Below, piece after piece: positions 8,101-14,235 of a DNA stretch of 15,285 nt; the first letter of the stretch is position 1, and the number at the start of each line of letters is the position of its first letter. The notes under the pieces are model-generated. The model was not told where the DNA came from. It made no database searches and was given only the letters and a program-made list of their open reading frames with translations. The position numbers and the translations under genes were made by a program. Source of the DNA: Bacillota bacterium (lineage in GTDB: Bacteria > Bacillota > Bacilli > Paenibacillales > NBRC-103111); assembly GCA_023393235.1 (NCBI GenBank), contig JAEWMH010000170.1, forward strand, positions 1 to 15,285. The letters are read 5' to 3'.

Positions 8101-8136
8101 AGCCCCGGAATGCCAGAAGGCTGGCGCCGGGGCTTT
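8101..8136 (+). terminator. Intrinsic terminator after the glycanase gene
   Basis: AGCCCCGG (8101-8108) pairs with CCGGGGCT (8127-8134), and within it GCCAG (8112-8116) pairs with CTGGC (8121-8125). Only a short T tract follows (TTTATGTT), but the stem is very G/C-rich and begins nine bases after the stop codon. Confidence 0.8.
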
Positions 8137-8281
8137 ATGTTATCCGGGGGTGACACGGGGGTTCATGCAATAGCTGCTTACATCGATTCCATTCTTCGGC
8201 AGCTTCTTTGACGGGCACCGCCTTTAAGGACTTGGGTTCAATTCGCAGGAAAATCCCCATGTGCTGTGTTAAAATCATCAT
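8135..8281 (-). pseudogene. Remnant of an MBL-fold gene, or a 48-aa ORF
   Basis: On the minus strand, 8151-8202 aligns without gaps to 9613-9664 inside the intact MBL hydrolase gene, with 40 of 52 identical bases by hand count. Read in the same frame it gives LPKNGIDVSSYCMNPRVT against LLEDGMDVSGYGIHARVI in the intact protein, then a stop after PG. This looks like a decayed fragment of a related MBL-fold gene. A different frame of the same bases holds a 48-codon ORF (8281 down to 8135) with a plausible residue mix (for example IEPKSLKAVPVKEAAEEWNR), but it has no visible ribosome binding site. The two readings exclude each other as functional proteins in most cases; I favour the remnant. The region also overlaps the probable promoter of the reductase on the other strand. 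Confidence 0.45.
8267..8275 (+). promoter_or_regulatory. Possible extended -10 promoter of the reductase gene
   Basis: TGTTAAAAT contains the TGn extension followed by TAAAAT, one base from the -10 consensus, 62 bases ahead of the reductase start. No good -35 is visible at the usual distance, which extended -10 promoters tolerate. Confidence 0.35.
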
Positions 8282-8324
8282 TAGCTGCTAAACGATCCGA
8301 TTGGTCGTAACGAGTAAATATATG

Positions 8325-8330
8325 AGGAGG
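8325..8330 (+). promoter_or_regulatory. Ribosome binding site deciding the reductase start
   Basis: AGGAGG at 8325-8330 is 7 bases from ATG 8338 but only 1 base from the in-frame ATG 8332. The spacing selects 8338, giving a protein beginning MRYRELGSTG, the usual N-terminus for this family. Confidence 0.8.
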
Positions 8331-8337
8331 CATGCTG

Positions 8338-9354
8338 ATGAGATACCGTGAATTGGGCTCTACCGGCTGGAACGTATCGGCTCTGGGCTTCGGAGCCATG
8401 AATCTCCCCGGCGTGCCGTATGAGCAGGCACATGCCGCGTTGAATGAAGCTCTGGACTTGGGCATCAATTATGTGGATACCGCGGCGGGATACCGGAATA
8501 GCGAGGAAATTATTGGACAAGCCATCTCCCACCGCAGGAAGGAATTCTTTCTGGCCACGAAAACGGCCCAGCGGGATTATGCCGGCGCCAAAGCCGAGAT
8601 TGAGCGGAGTCTGGAACGAATGAGGACGGATACCCTTGATCTGCTGCAGATCCATTATGTAAATCGTCCACATGAATATAACGCGGCGATGGCGGAGGAT
8701 GGGGCCTATCAGGCAGCACTTGCGGCCAAACGGGAAGGGAAGGTGCGGTTTATCGGGATTACGGGACACCGTCCCGAGCTTTTGGCCCGCTGGGTCCGCT
8801 CCGGCCGTTTTGATACGACGTTGTTTCACCTGAACCTGGGCCAGCCCTTCGCCGTGAATGACCTGATCCCTACATTGTCCGAGCTTGGGATGGGCAGGGT
8901 GGCCATGAAGCCGTTGTCGGGAGGTTTCTTCCAGCCTGTGGAACGGGCTTTACGATACCCGTACAGCCAGGATGTCCATGTGGTGCTGTCCGGTATGGCA
9001 AGCGCTGAGGAAGTGCGCCAGAATCTCCGTGCTTTCGAGAAGGAGGTCGAGGAGCAGGAGCAGGCAGAGCTGGAGGCCCTGGCAGGGCGTTTAGGCGGAC
9101 ATGATTGCCGCCGGTGCAACTACTGCACCTGTCCGCTGGGGATACCGATTCCCGATGTGATGATCTCCAGCCGGCTGCGGGATGAGTTTGGCCTGCTGCC
9201 GAAGGGAGACGGCTTCTACCAGAAGCATAAAGATAAGCTGCTTTCCTGCGCAGACTATGAGCCCTGCCGGGAGCAGCCCTTATGCCAGGAGAAATGTCCC
9301 TATCATCTGCCCATGGCTGCCGTTGTGCGGGAATCCGCCGCTTATTTCTCTTGA
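8338..9354 (+). CDS. Aldo/keto reductase with C-terminal ferredoxin-like tail
   Basis: Predicted 338-residue cytoplasmic oxidoreductase. Residues 1-250 are an aldo/keto reductase barrel starting YRELGSTGWNVSALGFG, with the family's catalytic tetrad visible: D47 and Y52 (VDTAAGYRNSE), K75 (LATKTAQRD) and H106 (LLQIHYVN). Residues 257-321 form a cysteine-rich tail like that of reductases carrying iron-sulfur clusters: C257-x2-C260-x2-C263-x-C265-P, then C304-x5-C310-x5-C316-x3-C320-P. The first motif has one residue fewer before CP than the usual CxxCxxCxxxCP, and the second is expanded. Family knowledge predicts NADPH-dependent carbonyl reduction coupled to electron transfer; the substrate cannot be told. 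It appears to be a single-gene unit between the glycanase terminator and the convergent MBL gene. Confidence 0.92.
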   Translation: MRYRELGSTGWNVSALGFGAMNLPGVPYEQAHAALNEALDLGINYVDTAAGYRNSEEIIGQAISHRRKEFFLATKTAQRDYAGAKAEIERSLERMRTDTLDLLQIHYVNRPHEYNAAMAEDGAYQAALAAKREGKVRFIGITGHRPELLARWVRSGRFDTTLFHLNLGQPFAVNDLIPTLSELGMGRVAMKPLSGGFFQPVERALRYPYSQDVHVVLSGMASAEEVRQNLRAFEKEVEEQEQAELEALAGRLGGHDCRRCNYCTCPLGIPIPDVMISSRLRDEFGLLPKGDGFYQKHKDKLLSCADYEPCREQPLCQEKCPYHLPMAAVVRESAAYFS

Positions 9355-9367
9355 TAAGGATGTACAA

Positions 9368-9387
9368 AAGCTTCAGTCTGCGGACTG
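9368..9387 (-). terminator. Weak terminator-like hairpin after the MBL gene
   Basis: Reading the minus strand, CAGTC-CGCA-GACTG (9387-9374) forms a 5-bp stem with a tetraloop and is followed by AAGCTTTTG. It lies just past the MBL stop codon. A longer alternative pairs CTTCAG (9371-9376) with CTGAAG (9411-9416). Both are weak as terminators; they occupy the 37-base gap between convergent genes. Confidence 0.3.
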
Positions 9388-9391
9388 GGGC

Positions 9392-10108
9392 TCATCCCAG
9401 CTCACGGAAGCTGAAGGATGTTCCGTGACCGGGATACACGGTTTGAATGTTCATGCCCTTAAGCAGGGTAATACTTTGCGATAAAGCCTTAAAGTCTGCC
9501 GCGTTGGGAGCGCCGGCGGGCTTTTTGTTGTTGACCAGGGTATCGCCGGAAAGAAAGGAGCCGTCATGGAAAAGCAGGCCCACGGAGCCGGGGGTATGAC
9601 CGGGCAGGCTGATGACACGGGCATGAATGCCGTAGCCGCTTACATCCATTCCGTCCTCCAGCAGAAGATCCGGCTGGAACCGTTCGAAGTCCTCCAGGGT
9701 TTTGCGGGTGACGAGGGTGATCTTGCTCTTCATCAGCCGGAAGAGAATGCGGAGTATTGGGGACCGGTAACGGAAGCTGGACATTAGAAGCGGCAGGTCC
9801 GGATTCTGCACCAATGGCAGATCCGCAGGATGCAGAGCAATAGGGGCCCGAAAGGTCTGGCGCAGGTAAGCGGCATTGGCGGCATGATCATTATCCCCGT
9901 GGGTCAGAAAAATCAGGCGCAGGCGGCCGGGAGTGCAGCCATTGGTCTCCAGGGCGTTCAGCAGCTTTTGCCGCCGGTTGTCAAAGGTACGGTCCAGGAC
10001 CAGATGGCCGCCTGTATCCACCAGCACAAATCCCTGCTCCGCTTCCACCAGATAGCTATTAACTCCTCCAAGATCAATCGGTATGATTCGGTTTTCCATC
10101 GGCTTCAT
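9392..10108 (-). CDS. MBL-fold metallo-hydrolase
   Basis: Predicted 238-residue cytoplasmic hydrolase of the metallo-beta-lactamase fold. The metal-binding residues are visible in order: H70-G-D72-N-D74-H75 (THGDNDH), H171 (PGHTPGS), D189 (LSGDTL) and H228 (YPGHGTS). The first motif has Asp where many members have the second His (HxHxDH), a variant seen in a subgroup of this superfamily, so one metal site may differ. The start is set at 10108 because AGGAGG (10117-10122) is 8 bases upstream; the longer in-frame ATG at 10126 would put that site inside the coding sequence. It overlaps the 3' end of padR by 35 bases, which implies translational coupling and control by PadR. The substrate is unknown; such enzymes cut esters, lactones or thioesters. 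A decayed relative lies at 8135-8281. Confidence 0.9.
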   Translation of the reverse strand: MKPMENRIIPIDLGGVNSYLVEAEQGFVLVDTGGHLVLDRTFDNRRQKLLNALETNGCTPGRLRLIFLTHGDNDHAANAAYLRQTFRAPIALHPADLPLVQNPDLPLLMSSFRYRSPILRILFRLMKSKITLVTRKTLEDFERFQPDLLLEDGMDVSGYGIHARVISLPGHTPGSVGLLFHDGSFLSGDTLVNNKKPAGAPNAADFKALSQSITLLKGMNIQTVYPGHGTSFSFRELG

Positions 10109-10664
10109 AAGCCAGTCCTCCTTCATATAGCTCCCGGAAGGGAAGCTTCAATCTTGCGTGGCGGCACCAGCGCAGAGTCTCCCGCACAATACCGATGCCA
10201 TAATACAGGGTGGACATTTTGTAGTAATGCTGCTGGTGGTTGCCGGGGGAATCAAAGGAACGCTCCAGCGCCAGGAGGCGGTTCAGGTAGTCAAGGTTTT
10301 TCCGTTCATATTCCGCCAGCTGTTGGGAAGCAATCTCTTCCGGCAGCACGTCGAAAAAATACACCTTGGCCAAATGGTTTTGTTTGCCGCCGCTATCCTC
10401 GGCTTCGATGGGCTGGCTGAGCCAATCAAGGAAGGTTTCCCGGCCCTTGGGGGTGATTTCATAAAGCTTCTTTTGCCGGGATGAGCCTTGCTCTTCCGGG
10501 CAGAGGCGCACCAGCTCCTGCTCGGAAAGCAGCTTCAAGGTGGGATAAATGCTGCCGTAGCTGGCCTTGTAAAAAACGCCGATGCCGTTTTCGATCCATT
10601 TTTTCACATCATAGCCGGTTAAGGGGCCGTTATATAGCATTCCTAATACGATGTAGTTCAGCAT
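10074..10664 (-). CDS. PadR-family transcriptional repressor
   Basis: Predicted 196-residue DNA-binding protein. Residues 1-75 are the PadR winged helix, opening MLNYIVLGML and containing GPLTGYDVKKWIE and SIYPTLKLLSEQELV, with a wing ending in KLYEITPKGRETFLDWL. Residues 95-185 are the alpha-helical C-terminal dimerisation domain of the longer (Vir_act_alpha_C) class, typified by YFFDVLPEEIASQQLAEYERKNLDYL. The start is ATG 10664, preceded by GGAGGG (10675-10680) at 10 bases; an upstream in-frame ATG at 10727 is rejected because it lies at the -35 element. Its promoter carries a perfect palindrome, so it very likely represses itself and the overlapping MBL gene. PadR proteins often respond to phenolic or drug-like ligands; the ligand here is unknown. 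Confidence 0.93.
   Translation of the reverse strand: MLNYIVLGMLYNGPLTGYDVKKWIENGIGVFYKASYGSIYPTLKLLSEQELVRLCPEEQGSSRQKKLYEITPKGRETFLDWLSQPIEAEDSGGKQNHLAKVYFFDVLPEEIASQQLAEYERKNLDYLNRLLALERSFDSPGNHQQHYYKMSTLYYGIGIVRETLRWCRHARLKLPFRELYEGGLAYEADGKPNHTD
10117..10122 (-). promoter_or_regulatory. Ribosome binding site inside padR for the MBL gene
   Basis: On the minus strand AGGAGG lies 8 bases ahead of ATG 10108, within the last codons of padR (the GGA GGA codons of its LYEGGLAY segment). It fixes the MBL start and indicates that ribosomes finishing padR can feed the MBL gene. Confidence 0.8.
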
Positions 10665-10681
10665 CTTGACGTATCCCTCCG

Positions 10682-10700
10682 ATATATCGTTACGATATAT
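10682..10700. promoter_or_regulatory. PadR operator (19-bp perfect palindrome)
   Basis: ATATATCGT (10682-10690) and ACGATATAT (10692-10700) are perfect inverted repeats around one central base. The site overlaps the -10 element of the padR promoter by two bases and covers the transcription start region, where a bound dimer would block RNA polymerase. Binding by this PadR is inferred from position and symmetry. Confidence 0.8.
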
Positions 10701-10727
10701 TATATGACTGTGGAATAGAGCCGTCAA
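10699..10727 (-). promoter_or_regulatory. Sigma-A promoter of padR-MBL operon
   Basis: Minus-strand TTGACG (10727-10722) and a perfect TATAAT (10704-10699) are separated by exactly 17 bases, 35 bases ahead of the padR start. It is the best promoter in the window, which is consistent with a strong promoter held down by a repressor. Confidence 0.88.
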
Positions 10728-10732
10728 CGGGT

Positions 10733-10784
10733 AAAAGAAAACAGCACGCCTTCACTGGAAAGGAGTGCCGCTTAAGTGTGCTGT
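10733..10784 (-). terminator. Intrinsic terminator upstream of padR promoter
   Basis: On the minus strand ACAGCAC (10784-10778) pairs with GTGCTGT (10747-10741), with inner pairing CTT/AAG and CACT/AGTG, followed by TTTTCTTTT. It stops leftward transcription from the AraC gene and the repeat region right before the padR -35 element, which begins only a few bases past the T tract. Confidence 0.78.
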
Positions 10785-10802
10785 CGTTTGCGGATGGCAT
10801 TA

Positions 10803-10996
10803 TTCCTAACGGCGGTGAGCGCCGCTATTTGCACCAAAACAGGAGTTTATAAAATCTAACGGAAGCAGGAGACGTTATTGGGTTAAAAAGGGGCTTACGG
10901 TGGGGCAATGGGGCCTAATAGCAGGCTGTGGCGGCCGTTAGATTTTTGGAAGGCGTGTTTTCGCTGAAATAGCGGCTGTGGCCGCCGTTAGAATCA
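10803..10996. repeat. Inverted array of four short palindromic repeats
   Basis: Four related units share the core CTAACGG...GCCGCTATT. Unit 1 (10803-10848) and unit 2 (about 10854-10892) lie forward; unit 3 (about 10903-10946) and unit 4 (10953-10996) lie in reverse. Units 1 and 4 share CTAACGGCGG, GCCGCTATTT and GAAAACA/CAAAACA blocks in the same order. Each unit is itself an imperfect palindrome (GGCGGC against GCCGCT around a short loop), and the left pair can fold against the right pair. No coding potential is seen across the 10785-11080 gap, so this element is what fills it. It resembles a dispersed intergenic repeat or small non-autonomous element; copy number elsewhere is unknown. Confidence 0.65.
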
Positions 10997-11080
10997 TCAA
11001 GGACTAAGGTCACCGCCGGAAATACACATGACGAAACAGACCAGGCAGGTTCGTAAAGCTTTTCCGAGACTCCAGGCGTT

Positions 11081-11866
11081 TTATACGGGCCCTCCACGGA
11101 ACTGGCTGGGAGTGCGTCCGGTAACTTTTTTAAATTGGCGCATAAAGTGGGTGTCATTGTCGTAGCCGCACATGGAGGCGATGGCCGTGACGGACAGTTG
11201 GGTATTGTTCAGCAGGTAGCCGGCGTAATCCACCCGGCCGTTAATAATATCCGTCATTACGGAAACCCCGAACAGCTCCTTATACAGGTGCTGGAAGTAG
11301 GATTTGCTTAAATTTACCGAGGCGGCGAGGGATTCTACCTTATGCCTGTTGCCCGGAGAGCTGTATAATTCATTGCGCAGGTCCGTCAGCTGGCGGTAGT
11401 ACCGGCTTGTTTTCTCGGGAAGGGTCTGATCATGGGTGCGCCACACGGTTAGCTTCATAAGCAGGGAGCGCAAATCGGCATCCAGAATGGAATCCCGGTA
11501 AGGACCGGTTTGGCGGCTGATGCTTTGCAGCTCCATAATGGTCTTGGAAATCAGAAGCGGGTCGGCGGCTTTGACGGGAGTGTCCAAAGGGAAATCCAGT
11601 GATGCCAGGAAAGGCTCCAGCCCTTCTTTTTTGCAGTGGAACCAATCATTAATAAAGGGCAGCTCCACATCCCGGTACAGATGGTTGGTGTCCGGCCGGA
11701 AGAGGATATAGGTATTCTTGTCCACTGTCATGGGCATGTCGTTGACCACGATCTCAGCCCGGGTGCGGAACAGCACAAAGGCATAGTCATCGGAACCATT
11801 GGGGCGGACGATCCGTATTCCATTGGGATGGGCATAATTGTAGCCGCAGCTGAGCAGGGTGATCAT
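11081..11866 (-). CDS. AraC-family transcriptional regulator
   Basis: Predicted 261-residue DNA-binding protein. Residues 1-135 form the cupin-like ligand or sensing domain typical of AraC regulators (for example DYAFVLFRTRAEIVV and TYILFRPDTNHLYRD). Residues 160-258 hold the double helix-turn-helix: VESLAASVNLSKSYFQHLYKE, then VTAIASMCGYDNDTHFMRQFKK and the signature TGRTPSQFR. There is no receiver domain. The start at 11866 is chosen because GGAGGAG (11873-11879) is 6 bases upstream; the longer in-frame ATG at 11890 lies before that site. It is divergent from the MoxR operon and has its own promoter. Regulators of this shape in related bacteria often control sugar or cell-surface genes; no target can be read from the sequence. 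Confidence 0.92.
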   Translation of the reverse strand: MITLLSCGYNYAHPNGIRIVRPNGSDDYAFVLFRTRAEIVVNDMPMTVDKNTYILFRPDTNHLYRDVELPFINDWFHCKKEGLEPFLASLDFPLDTPVKAADPLLISKTIMELQSISRQTGPYRDSILDADLRSLLMKLTVWRTHDQTLPEKTSRYYRQLTDLRNELYSSPGNRHKVESLAASVNLSKSYFQHLYKELFGVSVMTDIINGRVDYAGYLLNNTQLSVTAIASMCGYDNDTHFMRQFKKVTGRTPSQFRGGPV

Positions 11867-11872
11867 CGCAAA

Positions 11873-11879
11873 CTCCTCC
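11873..11879 (-). promoter_or_regulatory. Ribosome binding site deciding the AraC start
   Basis: Minus-strand GGAGGAG lies 6 bases ahead of ATG 11866, excluding the upstream ATG at 11890 as the main start. Confidence 0.78.
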
Positions 11880-11909
11880 AGAAAAAGCACAATACGTCAG
11901 TCCTCTCCC

Positions 11910-11938
11910 ATTATAGAGGATCGGCTGCGGGGGAACAA
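11910..11938 (-). promoter_or_regulatory. Sigma-A promoter of the AraC gene
   Basis: Minus-strand TTGTTC (11938-11933) and perfect TATAAT (11915-11910) are separated by 17 bases and lie 44 bases ahead of the start codon. The -35 matches only its first three bases. Confidence 0.62.
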
Positions 11939-12041
11939 GCAGGCAGGAGGCTCACATGCCTGAGGAAATTTTACTTGCAGGATGCCAACGGGTTTGTGGT
12001 ATCCTTCTATTAACAAATCTACTAGAAAGTTGGTTGTGAGC

Positions 12042-12998
12042 ATGCTGGGAATAAAGGAGCTGTACAACCGCCTGCGTGCGGAGATAGGCAAGCAGGTAAT
12101 CGGACAGGAGCAGGCGATCCGGCTGATGACGGCGGCGCTTTTGGCGGAGGGCCATGTGCTTTTGGAGGATGTACCGGGTACGGGAAAAACTACATTGGCC
12201 AAAGCATTGGCCGGCGGCTTCGACGCACGGTTTACGCGTGTGCAGGCTACGCCGGATTTGCTGCCTCAGGATCTGCTGGGCGGGCTGGTCTACCAACCGC
12301 AGACAGGGGAGTTCAGCCTGCGGAAGGGGCCGATTTTCACACAGTTTCTTCTGTTCGATGAAATCAACCGGGCTACACCCCGTACTGCCTCTGCCCTGCT
12401 GGAGGCGATGGCGGAGGGGCAAATCAGCTTGGACGGGCTGTCGGAGCGGCTGGAGGAGCCGTTCTTCGTTATCGCTACCCAGAACCCGGTAGAATCCCAG
12501 GGTGTGTTTCCCCTGCCGGAGGCCCAATTGGACCGTTTCCTGCTGAAGGTGCGTCTGGGTTACCCCAGCCTGGAGGAGGAGTCTCGTATTCTTCACCGGT
12601 TCCGTTCGGTTTCGGCTCCGGAGATGCCCCTGGCAGTGATTACCCCTGAGCTATTGCGGCAATGCCGTCAGGAGTGCCGGCAGGTGCGGATCGCGCAGGA
12701 GGTGGAGGACTATCTCCTGCGGGTGGTGCGGTCCACCCGGGAGGACAAGCGGTTTTTGTTCGGGGCCAGCCCGCGTGCGGGTTTGGCGCTTCTGGCTGTG
12801 GCCCAGGCCTTGGCCAGCCTGGACGGAAGGGATTATGTGACCCCGGATGATGTGAAGGAAGCGGTCATTCCGGTTTTTGCTCACCGTGTCCAGTTAACTC
12901 CGGAATTCCGCGCCCGGGAATTTACCGAGGAGCAGGTGCTGACGGCACTTCTGGCAGAAATCCCGGTTCCTACGGAGCTGGCGGCAAGGTCTGTATGA
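12042..12998 (+). CDS. MoxR-family AAA+ ATPase
   Basis: Predicted 318-residue cytoplasmic ATPase, probably a chaperone that acts with the DUF58 and membrane proteins downstream. Visible AAA+ motifs are Walker A DVPGTGKTT (residues 43-51), Walker B LLFDEINRA (D106, E107), sensor 1 IATQNP (N148) and sensor 2 GASPRAG (R245). QATPDLLPQDLLGG and EGQISLDG are typical MoxR stretches, and the length fits the family. The start at 12042 gives MLGIKELYNRLRAEIGKQVIGQ, the family-like N-terminus; a GTG at 12036 is possible, and an ATG at 11982 would add 20 residues with no family resemblance. No strong ribosome binding site precedes 12042, so the start is the least certain part. A weak promoter may lie at 11994-12023 (TTGTGG, 18 bases, TCTACT). 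Confidence 0.92.
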   Translation: MLGIKELYNRLRAEIGKQVIGQEQAIRLMTAALLAEGHVLLEDVPGTGKTTLAKALAGGFDARFTRVQATPDLLPQDLLGGLVYQPQTGEFSLRKGPIFTQFLLFDEINRATPRTASALLEAMAEGQISLDGLSERLEEPFFVIATQNPVESQGVFPLPEAQLDRFLLKVRLGYPSLEEESRILHRFRSVSAPEMPLAVITPELLRQCRQECRQVRIAQEVEDYLLRVVRSTREDKRFLFGASPRAGLALLAVAQALASLDGRDYVTPDDVKEAVIPVFAHRVQLTPEFRAREFTEEQVLTALLAEIPVPTELAARSV

Positions 12999-13083
12999 GG
13001 CGGAGGCTTGAGGATGGGCTAATGAAAGGAACACTGGAGCAGGGTGAAAAAGGATGGGGCAGGCTGTCTCTTCCCGGAGGAGG

Positions 13084-13090
13084 AAGGAGG
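13084..13090 (+). promoter_or_regulatory. Ribosome binding site deciding the DUF58 start
   Basis: AAGGAGG lies 8 bases ahead of ATG 13099 and favours it over the in-frame ATG at 13054, which would add a basic, glycine-rich leader that simply translates this site. Confidence 0.8.
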
Positions 13091-13098
13091 GGGGCGGC

Positions 13099-14235
13099 AT
13101 GTGGCTGCTGCTTTGGCTGATACTGGTTATGCTCCTTATCGGGCTGTGGGCTGCACCTAACTTCTGGGAGAGGCGGATCTACCCCCGCATCCGGCTGGAG
13201 GTGCGGGTGTCCCGGGATTATGTGGACCCCGGCGAGGAGCTGGAGATCCGGATCCGGGTGATCAATCCAACCCGTCTGCCCTGCCCCAAGGTCCGGCTGG
13301 ATTTTGGGCTGCCGGATGAACTTGCCGTGGTGGGCGGCAATGGGGAGCGGAGGGTCCGGCTGGATACCTATCTTCTGGCCCGCCAGTCTGCGGAGCTGAT
13401 CGTCCCGGCTGTAGCGGTCCGGCGGGGAGTGGCCCGGTGGAATCAGGCGATGCTGGAATGTATGGATCTGTTGGGTTTGCAGCAAAGCTTTCTGACGGTT
13501 TATCCGCAGATGCAGGTCATTGTCCGGCCTGCCCGGTTGACACCGGGGGCGGAACGCAGACTGCTGGACGGGCTGATGGGAGAAATCCGCGTGTGCCGTT
13601 TTATCCAGGAGGATCCCAGTCTGTTTACCGGAGTGCGTCTGTATACCAGCGGGGACCCGCTGAAGAATGTGAGCTGGTTTGCCACCGCCCGTACCGGCGG
13701 ACTGATGGTGAAGCAGTTCGGGTATACCACGGATGCCCGGATATGGCTTTTATTGAACGGCCAGATGGGGAAGGAGCAATGGGCGGTAGCGGTCCGGGAC
13801 CGGCTGGACCGGTTGTGTGAGCGTGTGCGCCAACTGGCTGTGCAGCTGGCGGGTGAAGAGGCGGAGGTTGGGTTTATGACCAATCTGTCGGACAGTCTGG
13901 GCGGCTCCACGGAGCTGCTTCCCGCCGCGGGGCCTGTACAGCCTGAGCGGCTGGCTAACCGGCTGGGCTCCTTGTCGCGGTATACCTCCGGCTCCCAGGT
14001 TGAACTGCTCCAGGCAGCGGGCCGGGCCGTGCGCCCCGGAGATACGGTGGTGCTGGTGACGGATTACCGGGATGCCGAGAGTACCCGGGCTTTGAGCATG
14101 CTCCGGCAGCAGGGCTGTCCGGTGCATGTGGTTGATCTGGCACCGGAGGGCGGGAGCACCCGCCGCGGCGGAGCCGGGGAAGCGGGAGATGGCCAGTCTC
14201 CTGGTGGTGAGGAGGCGCTGGCGTATGGCAGATAG
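13099..14235 (+). CDS. DUF58 domain membrane-anchored protein
   Basis: Predicted 378-residue protein with one N-terminal membrane segment (residues 2-20, WLLLWLILVMLLIGLWA), an immunoglobulin-like stretch (about 30-130; RLEVRVSRDYVDPGEELEIRI) and the DUF58 core marked by SGDPLKNVSWFATARTGGLM and VKQFGYTTDARIWLLL (about 190-225). The rest, to about 345, resembles a von Willebrand A fold, but the metal-site motif position reads LLLNGQMG rather than DxSxS, so metal binding is unlikely. A low-complexity Gly/Glu/Arg tail ends the protein. It lies 100 bases after the MoxR gene and overlaps the next gene by 11 bases. MoxR-DUF58 pairs are common and are linked to assembly or stress functions at the envelope; the exact role here is unknown. 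Confidence 0.9.
   Translation: MWLLLWLILVMLLIGLWAAPNFWERRIYPRIRLEVRVSRDYVDPGEELEIRIRVINPTRLPCPKVRLDFGLPDELAVVGGNGERRVRLDTYLLARQSAELIVPAVAVRRGVARWNQAMLECMDLLGLQQSFLTVYPQMQVIVRPARLTPGAERRLLDGLMGEIRVCRFIQEDPSLFTGVRLYTSGDPLKNVSWFATARTGGLMVKQFGYTTDARIWLLLNGQMGKEQWAVAVRDRLDRLCERVRQLAVQLAGEEAEVGFMTNLSDSLGGSTELLPAAGPVQPERLANRLGSLSRYTSGSQVELLQAAGRAVRPGDTVVLVTDYRDAESTRALSMLRQQGCPVHVVDLAPEGGSTRRGGAGEAGDGQSPGGEEALAYGR
14209..14215 (+). promoter_or_regulatory. Ribosome binding site of the membrane protein gene
   Basis: GAGGAGG inside the last DUF58 codons is 9 bases ahead of ATG 14225, defining the overlapping start ATGGCAGATAG, where the DUF58 stop TAG falls 8 bases in. Confidence 0.75.

Noticed and set aside
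8281..8829. Minus-strand ORF of 182 codons inside the reductase
   Set aside because: It is antisense to the conserved catalytic part of the reductase and has no recognisable domain or ribosome binding site.
9830..10420. Plus-strand ORF of 196 codons opposite padR and the MBL gene
   Set aside because: It is antisense to two well supported genes and its translation is low-complexity, lacking any domain signature.
10803..10996. CRISPR array
   Set aside because: The repeats are inverted in pairs, diverged from each other, and lack regular unique spacers.
10915..11157. Minus-strand ORF of 80 codons in the repeat region
   Set aside because: It is built from the repeat array and the antisense-shifted end of the AraC gene; no ribosome binding site or protein-like pattern.
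11081..12042. AraC gene as part of a transposon or prophage
   Set aside because: No transposase, integrase, terminal inverted repeats or attachment site was seen; the gene has its own normal promoter and ribosome binding site.
12995..13120. Short plus-strand ORF starting in the MoxR stop codon
   Set aside because: It has a start overlapping TGA, but the translation becomes a Gly/Arg/Cys run that just reads the DUF58 ribosome binding site and start.
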